A stretch of 64,000 bases of DNA from Maritimibacter fusiformis (GTDB lineage Bacteria; Pseudomonadota; Alphaproteobacteria; Rhodobacterales; Rhodobacteraceae), in assembly GCF_008086115.1 (NCBI RefSeq), contig NZ_VSIY01000015.1, forward strand, positions 186,001 through 250,000, given 5' to 3'. Shown piece after piece: positions 32,892 to 42,072 of this stretch. The notes beneath the pieces are model-generated. The model searched no databases, was not told where the DNA came from, and worked only from the letters and a program-made list of their open reading frames with translations. Each line of letters starts with the position of its first letter. Position 1 is the first letter of the stretch. The position numbers and the translations under genes were made by a program.

Positions 32892-34007
32892 ATGCGCCTG
32901 CGTGCCCTCAGTGTTATCCTGGTCCTGCTGACCGTTCTCGCCGCCTGTTCCGGCGCGCGAATGGTCAGCCTGGAGGAAGTCAGCCGCGCCGGGGCGGATG
33001 TCGTGCCGATCCTGGTCGCCAGCACCCGCAACGTGACCGATGACGGTGAATTCGGACGCGACCGGGGCAATGGGCTGTCGTTCGGGCGGTTCGACGTTTC
33101 GGTGCCGCCCAAACGGCGGGCGGGCGAGGTCAACCTTCCGGGCTGGCGCACCAATCCGCGCCGGCATTTCGCCACGCTCAACAACGAGATCTTTACCGGG
33201 CAGACCATGTTCCGCAGCCAGATCGCAGCGCAACTGGTCGGGCGCCCTGAAGGGTCGCGCAACGTGGTGGTGTTCGTTCATGGTTACAACACCACCTACG
33301 AGGACGGGCTGTATCGGTTCGCGCAATTCTACACCGATCTCGGGCTTGAGGATGTGCCGGTGCATTATTCCTGGCCCAGCGGCGAGCGGCTGTTGCGCTA
33401 TGGCTATGACCGCGATTCGATGCTGTTTGCCCGTGACGGGTTCGAGGAAATGCTTCGTGACGTGGTCAACGCCGGGGCCGAACGGGTGCTGATCGTCGGG
33501 CATTCGATGGGCTCGATGCTGATCATGGAGACGCTGCGCGAGATTGCCATTGCGCGCGATGACCGGATGCGCAGCAAGATCGGCGGCGTGATCCTGGTGT
33601 CGCCGGATATCGACCTCGACGTGTTCCGGGGCCAGGTCGAGCGGATCGGTGAATTGCCGCAACCGTTCGTGATCTTCTCGTCCAGTCGGGATCGGGTTCT
33701 GTCCTTTGCCGCGAACGAGATTTACGGCGCCAAGCCGCGGCTGGGCAATCTCGAGATGGATGGTGAACTGTCGGATCTGGATGTCACGGTTGTCGACGTC
33801 ACGGATTATTCCAACGGTATCCTCAACCACTCCACCGCGATCACGTCGCCGGCCTTCATCAAGATCGTCGGCAACATGGAGATGTTCACCACGAGCTTTG
33901 ACGAAGGGCCGGGGTCACGTGGCACCGGCTTTCCCGACGCCTTCATCGCGGTCGATGATGCCGATCACCTTCGGATCGGGCCGTTTCAGCGCGGCTTTCT
34001 GAGATAG
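32892..34007 (+). CDS. Alpha/beta hydrolase lipoprotein (DUF900 family)
   Basis: A 371-residue predicted lipoprotein. The signal peptide MRLRALSVILVLLTVLAAC ends in lipobox LAAC with Cys19. The hydrolase domain shows VVVFVHGYNTTYEDG (oxyanion region), then IVGHSMGSMLIMETL with the nucleophile serine in GHSMG. Asp and His are expected near SPDIDLDVF and ILNHSTAIT. The DUF900 family includes envelope-associated esterase-like proteins of unknown substrate. A GTG 10 codons upstream is in frame, but the lipobox supports 32892. It overlaps the convergent Smr gene by 22 bases. Confidence 0.83.
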   Translation: MRLRALSVILVLLTVLAACSGARMVSLEEVSRAGADVVPILVASTRNVTDDGEFGRDRGNGLSFGRFDVSVPPKRRAGEVNLPGWRTNPRRHFATLNNEIFTGQTMFRSQIAAQLVGRPEGSRNVVVFVHGYNTTYEDGLYRFAQFYTDLGLEDVPVHYSWPSGERLLRYGYDRDSMLFARDGFEEMLRDVVNAGAERVLIVGHSMGSMLIMETLREIAIARDDRMRSKIGGVILVSPDIDLDVFRGQVERIGELPQPFVIFSSSRDRVLSFAANEIYGAKPRLGNLEMDGELSDLDVTVVDVTDYSNGILNHSTAITSPAFIKIVGNMEMFTTSFDEGPGSRGTGFPDAFIAVDDADHLRIGPFQRGFLR

Positions 34008-34576
34008 ACATAGAGGGCGCCGCCGCCGCCATGTTTCAGATGCGCCTCGGCGATCTGCAGGACATGCGGTCGTAGCGGCGCCGAGTTCAGCCAGTGCGGC
34101 ACCTGGTGGCGCAACACGCCGTGGCGCTCGGGGATCGGGCCGAAGTCCGGGCGCGTCTTGCCCTTGCCGGTGATGACCAGCACCAGCCGCCGCCCGTCCG
34201 CGACCGCATCAAGGATAAAGCGTTGCAGCGCCGGATGCGCCTGGGCGGTGGTCATGCCGTGCAGGTCGATCCGGGCTTCGGGCGACAGGCGGCCCTTTTT
34301 CATGTGCGCGAACCGCTTGCGATCCATCGCCACCGAGTGTTTGGCGACACGCGCGCCGGGGCTGGGGGCAAGATCGGCGTGCGGCGGTTTGGGGGGTGCG
34401 GTCGCGCCGATGCGAAATGACGGCACCGGCGTTTTCACCGGCTTTGCGCGGGTGGTCGGCGGCGGTGGCGCGGTCATCATCGGGCGATCCGGGTGCATCG
34501 GCGCGGCCTGCTCGATGACCTTTTTCCAAAGCTCTTTCTCCTCGGGCCGCAGCCCGCGCGGTTTGCGCCGGTGCAT
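33986..34576 (-). CDS. Smr-domain protein (SmrA-like)
   Basis: A 196-residue protein with a C-terminal Smr domain (about 100-196), the nuclease-type fold also found at the end of MutS2. The motifs LDLHG-like ARIDLHGMTTAQAHPAL and LVITGKGKTRPDFG are visible. The N-terminal 95 residues are basic and proline-rich, probably disordered. Stand-alone Smr proteins cut or bind branched nucleic acids or act on stalled-ribosome mRNA; which applies here is unknown. It follows mltA after 3 bases and overlaps the lipoprotein gene tail to tail. Confidence 0.88.
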   Translation of the reverse strand: MHRRKPRGLRPEEKELWKKVIEQAAPMHPDRPMMTAPPPPTTRAKPVKTPVPSFRIGATAPPKPPHADLAPSPGARVAKHSVAMDRKRFAHMKKGRLSPEARIDLHGMTTAQAHPALQRFILDAVADGRRLVLVITGKGKTRPDFGPIPERHGVLRHQVPHWLNSAPLRPHVLQIAEAHLKHGGGGALYVYLRKPR

Positions 34577-34579
34577 GTC

Positions 34580-35620
34580 TCAGCCCTCCGGCTTCAGCGC
34601 ATAGGCGCGCTGGATCGGAAGCAGCACCACCATGCGGCCGGGATCGCGAAAGCGCCCGGCGAAGCGCCCGGCCTCGTCGCCGGTGCCGACGAAGATGTCA
34701 GCCCGCTGCGCGCCCGTGATCCGCGATCCGGTGTCCTGCGCCACCATCAATTGCCGCATCGGTCCCTCGCCGTCCTTTTCCAGCCAGATCGGCGCACCGA
34801 GCGGGGTATAGGCGGGATCGACCGCTAGCGTGCGCATCGCAGTTATCGAGCGGCTCATCGCGCCGATCGGCCCGCGATCGGCGGGGATGTGTTCGATCTT
34901 GCGGAAGAAAACATAGGACGGGTTGTGCCGGATCAGTTCGGCGCCCGCCTCGGGGTTGCGCGCGACCCAGGCGCGGATCACCGCGGCGGACACCTGGTGG
35001 CGGGTATAGATGCCGCGCCGGACCAGCTCATCGCCGAGCGAGCGGTAGGGATGCCCGTTCGATCCGCCATAGCCAAGGCGGATCACGTCACCGTTTTCCA
35101 GCACGATCCGGCCCGACCCCTGGATTTGCAGGAACGTCAGGTCGACCGCGTTGTCGACCCAGGCGATCTCAAGCCCCCGCCCCTCGAGCAACCCCTTTTC
35201 CTCGATTTCCTCGCGGGTGTGCCACAGGGTGCCGTTCACCAGTTCCGGCGGGCTGGCATAGACCGGGATGCGATAGCGGGCGGTGCGATGCAGCGAGCCG
35301 CGAATCTCGGGCTCGAAATAGGCGGTGAAGATCGCGTCCTTGCCGTCTTCGATCAGGACGGGGCGGAAAAACAGCTCGAAGAACCTGCGGCCCGGCCCAT
35401 CGAATTCCTCGGCCAGGTTGCAGATCGGCGCCCAACTCGGCTCGCGCAGCAGGTCGCAGGTTTCGATGAACACTTGCAGGGCCGCGTCGTGGTCATCGCT
35501 GGCCCAGCCGTCGAGCGCCTCGAAGGTCAGGATGGTGACATCGGCCTCATCCAGTTCGGCGATTGCGGGGTGGCCCAGCGAAACCGCCGCCGCCACCGCA
35601 AGGGCCGTGAGGCCGCGCAC
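34580..35620 (-). CDS. mltA: Membrane-bound lytic murein transglycosylase A
   Basis: A 346-residue exported enzyme that cleaves peptidoglycan with 1,6-anhydro bond formation. The signal peptide (MRGLTALAVAAAVSLGHPAIA, 21 residues) has no lipobox, unlike E. coli MltA. FTAYFEPEIRGSLHRTARYR and FLQIQGSGRIVLENG mark the MltA barrel. The 3D domain at the C-terminus, VAQDTGSRITGAQRADIFVG, holds the catalytic aspartate region. The start is a GTG at 35620 with GGGGGAG upstream. It lies 3 bases after the Tim44-like gene. Confidence 0.93.
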   Translation of the reverse strand: MRGLTALAVAAAVSLGHPAIAELDEADVTILTFEALDGWASDDHDAALQVFIETCDLLREPSWAPICNLAEEFDGPGRRFFELFFRPVLIEDGKDAIFTAYFEPEIRGSLHRTARYRIPVYASPPELVNGTLWHTREEIEEKGLLEGRGLEIAWVDNAVDLTFLQIQGSGRIVLENGDVIRLGYGGSNGHPYRSLGDELVRRGIYTRHQVSAAVIRAWVARNPEAGAELIRHNPSYVFFRKIEHIPADRGPIGAMSRSITAMRTLAVDPAYTPLGAPIWLEKDGEGPMRQLMVAQDTGSRITGAQRADIFVGTGDEAGRFAGRFRDPGRMVVLLPIQRAYALKPEG

Positions 35621-35623
35621 GGA

Positions 35624-36286
35624 TCACTCCCCCGTGGCGACAAGCTGCCAGTTGGGGTTGTCGGACCCCATGACGCGGGCAAAGGTCCAGACATCTTTCT
35701 GGCGCTTGATCTCGTTGGGATTGCCTTCGATGATCTCGCCGGCCTTGTCGCGGATCACCGAGGTCAGCTCGCCCACGAAACGCACCGTGATCTCGCCTTC
35801 CCTGGTGTCGCTGTCGAACTCGGCATCGACGAGCTTGAGCTCGCGCAGGCCAACGAAGGTGGCGTCGATGGTAAAGCCCTTCTCGATGCGGTCTTCGACC
35901 ACCGTGGCGAAGGTTTCGTAGACATCATCGGACAGGAACGGCTTGATCTTGGCCAAGTCGCCCGATTCGAAGCCCATCAGGATCATTTCATAGGCGCTGC
36001 GCGCGCCACTCAGAAACTCTCCGACATTCAGGCTGGGGTCGACCGACTTCATCGCGGCCAGTGCTTTTGCCGCCGGACTTCCGGCTTCGACATGGTCCAC
36101 GATGTCGGCATCCGGGCCGCCTTCGATCACCTCGAACTTGTTGCGGCGCACCTTGTCGCCCTCGATCGAGCGGGTCACCGCCGGCTTTTCGAACCCTTCC
36201 CGCGTGCCGAGCACATCGCGCAGGCGGAGGATGAGAAAAATCGCGATGGCAGCAAGCACGATGAGTTGGATCACCGGAGACGACAT
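35624..36286 (-). CDS. Tim44/TimA-family membrane-anchored protein
   Basis: A 220-residue protein with one N-terminal membrane helix (SPVIQLIVLAAIAIFLILRL, about 3-22) and a cytoplasmic Tim44-like domain (about 80-220). That domain includes FLSGARSAYEMILMGFESGD, FLSDDVYETF and a final DPNEIKRQKDVWTFAR-like stretch. The domain is related to the mitochondrial import motor subunit. In alphaproteobacteria it may help membrane or envelope protein handling, which suits its place next to mltA and opposite fxsA-secB. The ATG at 36286 has GAGGTG six bases upstream. Confidence 0.88.
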   Translation of the reverse strand: MSSPVIQLIVLAAIAIFLILRLRDVLGTREGFEKPAVTRSIEGDKVRRNKFEVIEGGPDADIVDHVEAGSPAAKALAAMKSVDPSLNVGEFLSGARSAYEMILMGFESGDLAKIKPFLSDDVYETFATVVEDRIEKGFTIDATFVGLRELKLVDAEFDSDTREGEITVRFVGELTSVIRDKAGEIIEGNPNEIKRQKDVWTFARVMGSDNPNWQLVATGE

Positions 36287-36310
36287 GAACACCTCTTTTT
36301 TCTGCGCGAT

Positions 36311-36340
36311 TTGAAAACAAGCGCGAACGGCACATATGTA
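36311..36340 (+). promoter_or_regulatory. Predicted sigma70 promoter of fxsA
   Basis: TTGAAA (36311-36316), an 18-base spacer and TATGTA (36335-36340). It overlaps the oppositely directed promoter of the Tim44-like gene. Confidence 0.4.
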
Positions 36341-36358
36341 GGCGAGGGCCGGGGTCAA
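36331..36358 (-). promoter_or_regulatory. Predicted sigma70 promoter of the Tim44-like gene
   Basis: On the minus strand TTGACC (36358-36353), a 16-base spacer and TATGTG (36336-36331). The -10 shares two bases with the -10 of the fxsA promoter, so simultaneous occupancy is unlikely. Confidence 0.45.
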
Positions 36359-36392
36359 GTCTACTGCGCCCGGACACAGCAATGGGGAACAA

Positions 36393-36887
36393 ATGCCTCT
36401 TTTACTTCTGTTCATCGCCGTCCCGCTGATTGAAATCGGGCTTTTCATCCAGGTGGGGGGTGCTATCGGGCTCTGGCCCACCCTCGCAATCGTGATCGTG
36501 ACCGCGATCATCGGCACGGCGTTGGTGCGTCAACAGGGCGCGCTGGCGATGGATCAGTTGCGGCGCTCGTTCAACGCGCTGGGCGATCCGACCGAACCGC
36601 TGGCGCATGGCGCCATGATCCTGTTTTCCGGTGCGCTGCTTTTGACGCCCGGTTTCTTCACCGACGCGGTCGGCTTTGCGCTGTTGATCCCGGCGGTGCG
36701 ACGGGCGGCCTTCAACTGGTTGCGCGCGCGGGTGCAGGTGCAAAGCTTCACCATGGGCGCCGAAACCCGGACGCGGCACTATCGCGGCGAGGATGATGTG
36801 ATCGACGGCGACTTCGAGGACGTGACGCCCGAAAAACGTCCGACCCATCCGCCGGTCGAAGGCCCGTCAGGCTGGACCAAGCACTGA
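36393..36887 (+). CDS. fxsA: FxsA-family inner-membrane protein
   Basis: A 164-residue integral membrane protein. The N-terminus MPLLLLFIAVPLIEIGLFI is the family hallmark. Two to three further hydrophobic segments follow (VIVTAIIGTALVRQQG and ILFSGALLLTPGFFTDAVGF, to about residue 110), then an acidic cytoplasmic tail. In E. coli FxsA overproduction relieves phage T7 exclusion by the F plasmid; the normal role is unknown. secB follows after 70 bases with its own predicted promoter. Confidence 0.92.
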   Translation: MPLLLLFIAVPLIEIGLFIQVGGAIGLWPTLAIVIVTAIIGTALVRQQGALAMDQLRRSFNALGDPTEPLAHGAMILFSGALLLTPGFFTDAVGFALLIPAVRRAAFNWLRARVQVQSFTMGAETRTRHYRGEDDVIDGDFEDVTPEKRPTHPPVEGPSGWTKH

Positions 36888-36897
36888 AGCTATCCGA

Positions 36898-36926
36898 TTG
36901 AGGCGGGTGGTCCAACCTGTTAAGCA
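36898..36926 (+). promoter_or_regulatory. Predicted sigma70 promoter of secB
   Basis: TTGAGG (36898-36903), a 17-base spacer and TAAGCA (36921-36926), about 30 bases before the secB start at 36958. Confidence 0.4.
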
Positions 36927-36957
36927 CTGAGCGATTTCGAGTTTGCAGGAGATTTCC

Positions 36958-37464
36958 ATGGCCGACGAAGCCACACCGCAAGAACCGCAGGCGCAACCGC
37001 AACAAGTGCAGCCCAAGATGCAGGTTCTGGGCCAGTTCATCCGTGACATGTCGTTCGAGAACGTGCTGTCGCAGAAGGGCGCCAAGGGCGAAGTGAAGCC
37101 CGAGATGAAGATCGAGGTTGCCCTCGACGCGAAGAAGCGCCCTACCGAGCACCAGTATGAGGTGATCACCAAATTCAAGATCAGCTCGGTCAACCAGGGC
37201 ACCGAAGATCCGGTTTTCGTGCTGGAGCTGGACTATGCGGGGATTTTCCAGATCGAGAACGTGCCGGATGAGCAGATGCATCCGTTCCTTCTGATCGAAT
37301 GCCCGCGCATCCTGTTCCCGTTCGTGCGCCGGATCGTATCGGATGTGACCCGCGATGGCGGCTTTCCGCCCGTCAATCTGGACAACGTCGATTTCGTGGC
37401 GCTTTACCGCCAGGATCTGGCCCGCCGGATGGAAGCGCAGAAAGCGGCGTCTCCGACAAACTGA
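36958..37464 (+). CDS. secB: Protein-export chaperone SecB
   Basis: A 168-residue cytoplasmic chaperone that keeps preproteins unfolded and hands them to SecA. QFIRDMSFENVLSQ near residue 23 and HPFLLIECPRILFPFVRRIV (about 109-128) are the family signatures. The N-terminus is Gln/Pro-rich and disordered, and the C-terminus is short. The ATG at 36958 has CAGGAG upstream. The stop is 6 bases from the convergent dnaQ stop. Confidence 0.97.
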   Translation: MADEATPQEPQAQPQQVQPKMQVLGQFIRDMSFENVLSQKGAKGEVKPEMKIEVALDAKKRPTEHQYEVITKFKISSVNQGTEDPVFVLELDYAGIFQIENVPDEQMHPFLLIECPRILFPFVRRIVSDVTRDGGFPPVNLDNVDFVALYRQDLARRMEAQKAASPTN

Positions 37465-37470
37465 CACCGG

Positions 37471-38211
37471 TCAGGCGCGGCCGAATTTTTTCCAGATCGC
37501 ACCGTCGCCCAGTGCCTCGACAAAGGCCGAATGGGCGGCGGTTTCCTGTTCGCTGATCCGGGGCGGCAGCGGCGCGGGCCGGGGGCGCGGGCGCCAGTCC
37601 GACGAGACATCGGTGGATGACGCCTGTTTCGGCTGCGCTGTAGACAGGACCAGGCCCGGTTGCCGACCGCCGATCAGCTCCAGATACACCTCAGCCAGGA
37701 TTTCACTGTCGAGCAGCGCGCCATGCAGGGTGCGGTGGGCGTTGTCGATGCCGAACCGCCGGCACAACGCGTCGAGCGAGGCGGGTGAGCCGGGAAATTT
37801 GCGCCGCGCGATGTCCAGCGTGTCGATTGCCCGCTCCATCGGCAGGGGGGGCAGGTTGCACCATCCCAGTTCGGCATTCAGGAACGGCACGTCGAAGCGG
37901 GCGTTATGGATGATCAGCGGCGCATCCCCGATGAAGTCGATGAAACTTTGCGCGATGGCGGCAAAGAGCGGCTTGTCCTTCAACGTGACTTCGTGGGGTT
38001 GCGCATCGCGGGGCGGGGTCAGCAGGTCGGGGCCAAGCCCGTGAACCTCGAACGCGGACAGGGGCATGTCACGGTCGGGGTTGATATATTGGTGAAAGGT
38101 GCGCCCGGTCGGCATGTGATTGACGAGTTCGATGGCGCCGATTTCGACCATGCGGTCGCCGGTCTTGGCATCGAAGCCGGTCGTTTCGGTGTCGAGGACG
38201 ATTTCACGCAT
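37471..38211 (-). CDS. dnaQ: DNA polymerase III epsilon subunit (proofreading exonuclease)
   Basis: A 246-residue 3'-5' exonuclease that corrects replication errors. ExoI is [17 protein letters not shown] (residues 4-20), ExoII is [17 protein letters not shown], and ExoIII is [17 protein letters not shown] with the catalytic His and Asp. The C-terminal 70 residues bind the polymerase alpha subunit. The ATG at 38211 overlaps the coaE stop by 8 bases. Together with coaE, aroE and maf it forms a leftward unit starting at the predicted origin. Confidence 0.96.
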   Translation of the reverse strand: MREIVLDTETTGFDAKTGDRMVEIGAIELVNHMPTGRTFHQYINPDRDMPLSAFEVHGLGPDLLTPPRDAQPHEVTLKDKPLFAAIAQSFIDFIGDAPLIIHNARFDVPFLNAELGWCNLPPLPMERAIDTLDIARRKFPGSPASLDALCRRFGIDNAHRTLHGALLDSEILAEVYLELIGGRQPGLVLSTAQPKQASSTDVSSDWRPRPRPAPLPPRISEQETAAHSAFVEALGDGAIWKKFGRA

Positions 38212-38806
38212 CTGCAAGCCTGGCCCGTATGTCTTTCAGCACAGCCTGCACCCCGGCGCGTGCGGCTTCAAGGGTGCGGCTGTCGATCACGTAATCCGCC
38301 CGCGCCCGTTTGTCGGCGTCGGGCAGTTGTTTCTGGCGGATGGTCTCGAAGGTCTCCGGCGACATGGTTCCGCGCTGCAGCACCCGCACGCGCTGGATAT
38401 CCTCCGGGGCCGAAACCACCACGATGGCGTCCATTGCATCACCTGCGCCGGTCTCGAACAGCAGCGGGATGTCGAGCAGCACGATATCTGCCTCGGTCCG
38501 TTCGAGGAATTCGGCCCGGTCGGCGGCGACCAGTGGATGCACCACCGCTTCGATCCGGCCCAGGGCGGCGGGGTCTTTTGCGATCCACGCCTTCAGGGCG
38601 GCGCGGTTCACGCCGCCATCCTCGATAGCATCGGGGTGAAGCGCCCGGATCGGGGCAACCGCTGCGCCACCCGGTGCATAAAGTCGGTGCACGGCGGCGT
38701 CGGCATCCCAGGTCGGCACGCCTTCGTCGCGAAACATTTCGGCGGTCGTGGTCTTGCCCATGCCGATGGAGCCCGTCAGGCCGATGATGAACGGCTTTTT
38801 TTTCAT
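38204..38806 (-). CDS. coaE: Dephospho-CoA kinase
   Basis: A 200-residue P-loop kinase for the last step of coenzyme A synthesis. The Walker A loop is [16 protein letters not shown] (about 10-25), the DXD region is [16 protein letters not shown], and [12 protein letters not shown] matches the family Walker B-like strand. The ATG at 38806 overlaps the aroE stop as ATGA, and its own end overlaps the dnaQ start. Confidence 0.96.
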   Translation of the reverse strand: MKKKPFIIGLTGSIGMGKTTTAEMFRDEGVPTWDADAAVHRLYAPGGAAVAPIRALHPDAIEDGGVNRAALKAWIAKDPAALGRIEAVVHPLVAADRAEFLERTEADIVLLDIPLLFETGAGDAMDAIVVVSAPEDIQRVRVLQRGTMSPETFETIRQKQLPDADKRARADYVIDSRTLEAARAGVQAVLKDIRARLADA

Positions 38807-39648
38807 TCCGAGAACTGGCTTAGAACCGCGTGCCGTGCGGCCTGATCGACTTCGGGTTTGTGGCCGAACCAGCGCTCGAAACTCGGGGCAGCCTGGTAGA
38901 GCATCATGCCGACGCCATCGACCGGGTAGCATCCGGCCTCGATCGCGGCACTGAGCAGCCGGGTCATCGGCGGGTTCACGACCAGGTCGTTGACCACCGC
39001 GCCCCGGGCAAGCGCATCCAGGGGCACCCGCATTTCGGGCTTGCCCCGCGCGCCAAGCGGCGTGGCGTTCACCACGGTCATGGCCCCGTCCAGGATGTTT
39101 CCGGCCTTGACCCAATCATGCACCACGATCCGCATCCCGAACTCGGAACGCAATGCTTCGGCCCTTGGCCGGGTCCGGTTGGCGATGCGGATCTCGTCCA
39201 CGCCAACCTCCAGCAGCGCCGTGACGACTTCGCGCGCCGTGCGCCCGGCCCCGAATACGGCGGCGGGGCCGGCCTTGGGGTTCCAACCAGGCGCATGCTG
39301 GCGGATGTTCTCGATGAAACCATAGCCATCGGTGTTGTCGGCATGGATTTTCCGGTCTGGCCGAAAAATGATGGTGTTCGCCCCCGACATCAGTGCCGCG
39401 CGGTCGGTGATGATATCGGCATGTTCAAGGATCATGTGCTGGAACGGGCCGGTGATGTTCAGCCCGACAAATCCGATCTTCGGCAGCAGGCGCATGACAT
39501 CGCCAAGATCGTCGGGCCGGATCGTCAACGGCACATAGCGCCCGACCGCCCCCGTCACGGACAGCCAGTGATCGTAGATCGGGGAAACCGTTCCGGGTTC
39601 CTCGGGGCTTTGCAACACACCGGCAAGCGGTGTTCCCTTGATCGTCAT
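38803..39648 (-). CDS. aroE: Shikimate dehydrogenase-like protein with altered active site
   Basis: A 281-residue member of the AroE family in the usual maf-aroE-coaE slot, expected to reduce 3-dehydroshikimate with NADPH. The fold is clear: [14 protein letters not shown] contains the conserved Asp, [17 protein letters not shown] is the NADP loop and [11 protein letters not shown] follows. The catalytic lysine motif is changed, however: [11 protein letters not shown] stands where NVTxPHK/NVTVPFK is expected, so Gln replaces Lys near residue 72. The N-terminal shikimate loop reads [11 protein letters not shown] in place of NPIxHSxSP. No frameshift is seen. It may be inactive, may use another substrate, or may rely on a compensating residue. 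Confidence 0.82.
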   Translation of the reverse strand: MTIKGTPLAGVLQSPEEPGTVSPIYDHWLSVTGAVGRYVPLTIRPDDLGDVMRLLPKIGFVGLNITGPFQHMILEHADIITDRAALMSGANTIIFRPDRKIHADNTDGYGFIENIRQHAPGWNPKAGPAAVFGAGRTAREVVTALLEVGVDEIRIANRTRPRAEALRSEFGMRIVVHDWVKAGNILDGAMTVVNATPLGARGKPEMRVPLDALARGAVVNDLVVNPPMTRLLSAAIEAGCYPVDGVGMMLYQAAPSFERWFGHKPEVDQAARHAVLSQFSE

Positions 39649-40244
39649 ATGCTCAGATCTCCGCGCTCCATGAGGTATGACAAAAGTTCGATCATCGGCA
39701 AACCCAGAACCGTGAAGTAGTCGCCGTCGATGCGCGAAAACAGCCGCACGCCTTCTTCCTCGAGCTTGTAGGCGCCGACCGCGTGGCGGATGCTGTTCCA
39801 GTTTCGGCCGATATAGTCCTTGATGTAGGCGTCCGACAGGGTGCGCATCGTCATGCGGACGGTTCCGACATGGCGCCAGACAGGCTGTCCGGCCTCGCAG
39901 ATGACAACGGCGGAAAGAAGCCGATGGGTCTGGCCCGACAGGCTGGCAAGCTGGCGGGCCGCTGTCTCGGGTGTGTCCGGCTTGGTCAGAACCACACCGT
40001 TCAGCTCAGCGATCTGATCGCAACCCAGGACAAGCGCCTCTGGGTGCTTCTGGGCGACTCGTCTGGCCTTGTGCTCGGCCAGGGTGTCGGCAACGTCGCG
40101 GGGCGTGGCGGTTTCGACCGAAAGGCTCGCGCGAATCGCATCTTCGTCGACCCGCGCCGCCTGAACCTCGAAGGAAATGCCGGCATTTCGCAAAAGCGTG
40201 GCGCGGATATCGGAACTGGAGGCGAGGATCAGGGGCTTGGGCAT
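39645..40244 (-). CDS. maf: Maf/YceF-type nucleotide pyrophosphatase
   Basis: A 199-residue Maf-family protein predicted to hydrolyse modified or canonical nucleoside triphosphates in the cytoplasm. LILASSSDIRATLLRNAGI starts the family core. LVLGCDQIAELNGVVLTKP carries the SDQ-like motif of the YceF subgroup (7-methyl-GTP). VGAYKLEEEGVRLF and FTVLGLPMIELLSYL complete it. The first Arg pair is reduced to one Arg (SSDIR). It overlaps aroE as ATGA. Its start faces the predicted origin, so it is the first leftward gene. Confidence 0.9.
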   Translation of the reverse strand: MPKPLILASSSDIRATLLRNAGISFEVQAARVDEDAIRASLSVETATPRDVADTLAEHKARRVAQKHPEALVLGCDQIAELNGVVLTKPDTPETAARQLASLSGQTHRLLSAVVICEAGQPVWRHVGTVRMTMRTLSDAYIKDYIGRNWNSIRHAVGAYKLEEEGVRLFSRIDGDYFTVLGLPMIELLSYLMERGDLSI

Positions 40245-40503
40245 GGTGACGACTCTGTGGATTTCCGCTGTTTGTTCCGGTTCGCGACTCGGCGGGAAAG
40301 TGCGGAGCCGAACCTGCTGTGCATCGAATGGCCGTTTCGCGCCAGAGGATCGGAGTTCGGTCCACAGTGTAAAGCCGAGGGCCGAGAATGGGGGCGGTTG
40401 TGGCCGACTCCGGGCTTGTCCCCTATCCTGCGCACAAGGTGATGCGAATGCAAGTTATTGTTTTTACTTAGTTTTGTTGGCATCCGGCAGATTGTCCCCG
40501 GTT

Positions 40504-40512
40504 TTATCCACC
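40504..40512. promoter_or_regulatory. DnaA box (TTATCCACC)
   Basis: Matches the DnaA consensus TTATCCACA at 8 of 9 positions, in the right half of the predicted origin and immediately after an AT-rich block. Confidence 0.6.
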
Positions 40513-40550
40513 CTTCTTCGAACTGGTCCGGGTTCTGAGGATAGTTCGTG

Positions 40551-40559
40551 TAATCCACA
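40551..40559. promoter_or_regulatory. DnaA box (TAATCCACA)
   Basis: Matches the DnaA consensus TTATCCACA at 8 of 9 positions, in the same orientation as the box at 40504 and about four and a half helical turns away. It is followed by the AT-rich block at 40576. Confidence 0.6.
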
Positions 40560-40575
40560 CTGACCACAGGTCCTT

Positions 40576-40618
40576 CAACATCAAAATCCTTTTCTAAATC
40601 TTTTCTTTTAATTGTTTG
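40576..40618. other. AT-rich block, candidate DNA unwinding element
   Basis: About 43 bases with a strong pyrimidine (CTTTT, TTTTC, TTTAATTG) bias and very low GC, unlike the rest of the window. Its position 17 bases from a DnaA box is that expected of an unwinding element. Confidence 0.5.
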
Positions 40619-40779
40619 TCCGGACCGGATACGCGCCAGCTCGCCCTTGTGTCTAATCTTTCCAGCCAGATTGACTTGGAGATGCGCGATCAGTATGAAC
40701 CGCGAAGCGGGCCGTTCGGCCTGATGCTTTCCCTTGATCAAGATGACGGTCCGCCAAAGCGGGACCTGCGAGTGTATCC

Positions 40780-42048
<1,269 letters not shown>

Positions 42049-42072
42049 CGTTCGCTGAACAGGGCGAGGATC

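Larger units (their letters stand above)
40245..40779. other. oriC: Predicted chromosomal replication origin (oriC)
   Basis: A 535-base region without a credible gene, the only gap over 300 bases in the window. It is clearly AT-richer than its surroundings at 40441-40490 and 40576-40618. It holds two DnaA-box-like sequences with one mismatch each and several weaker ones. Flanking genes diverge from it: maf-aroE-coaE-dnaQ leftward, rho-mnmE-mnmG-rsmG-parAB rightward, with parS sites 2.6 and 4.5 kb away. In Caulobacter the origin also lies near parAB-gidBA-rho. The rho promoter must also be here. A 185-codon minus-strand frame across it has no recognisable protein character. Confidence 0.65.

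Noticed and set aside
31446..33830. A 794-codon minus-strand frame opposite hslU and the lipoprotein hydrolase
   Set aside because: It spans two well-supported genes and their gap; it has only an antisense character.
40357..40366. Further DnaA-like sites such as CGGTCCACA and CTGACCACA
   Set aside because: Three mismatches each to the consensus, so not counted as boxes.
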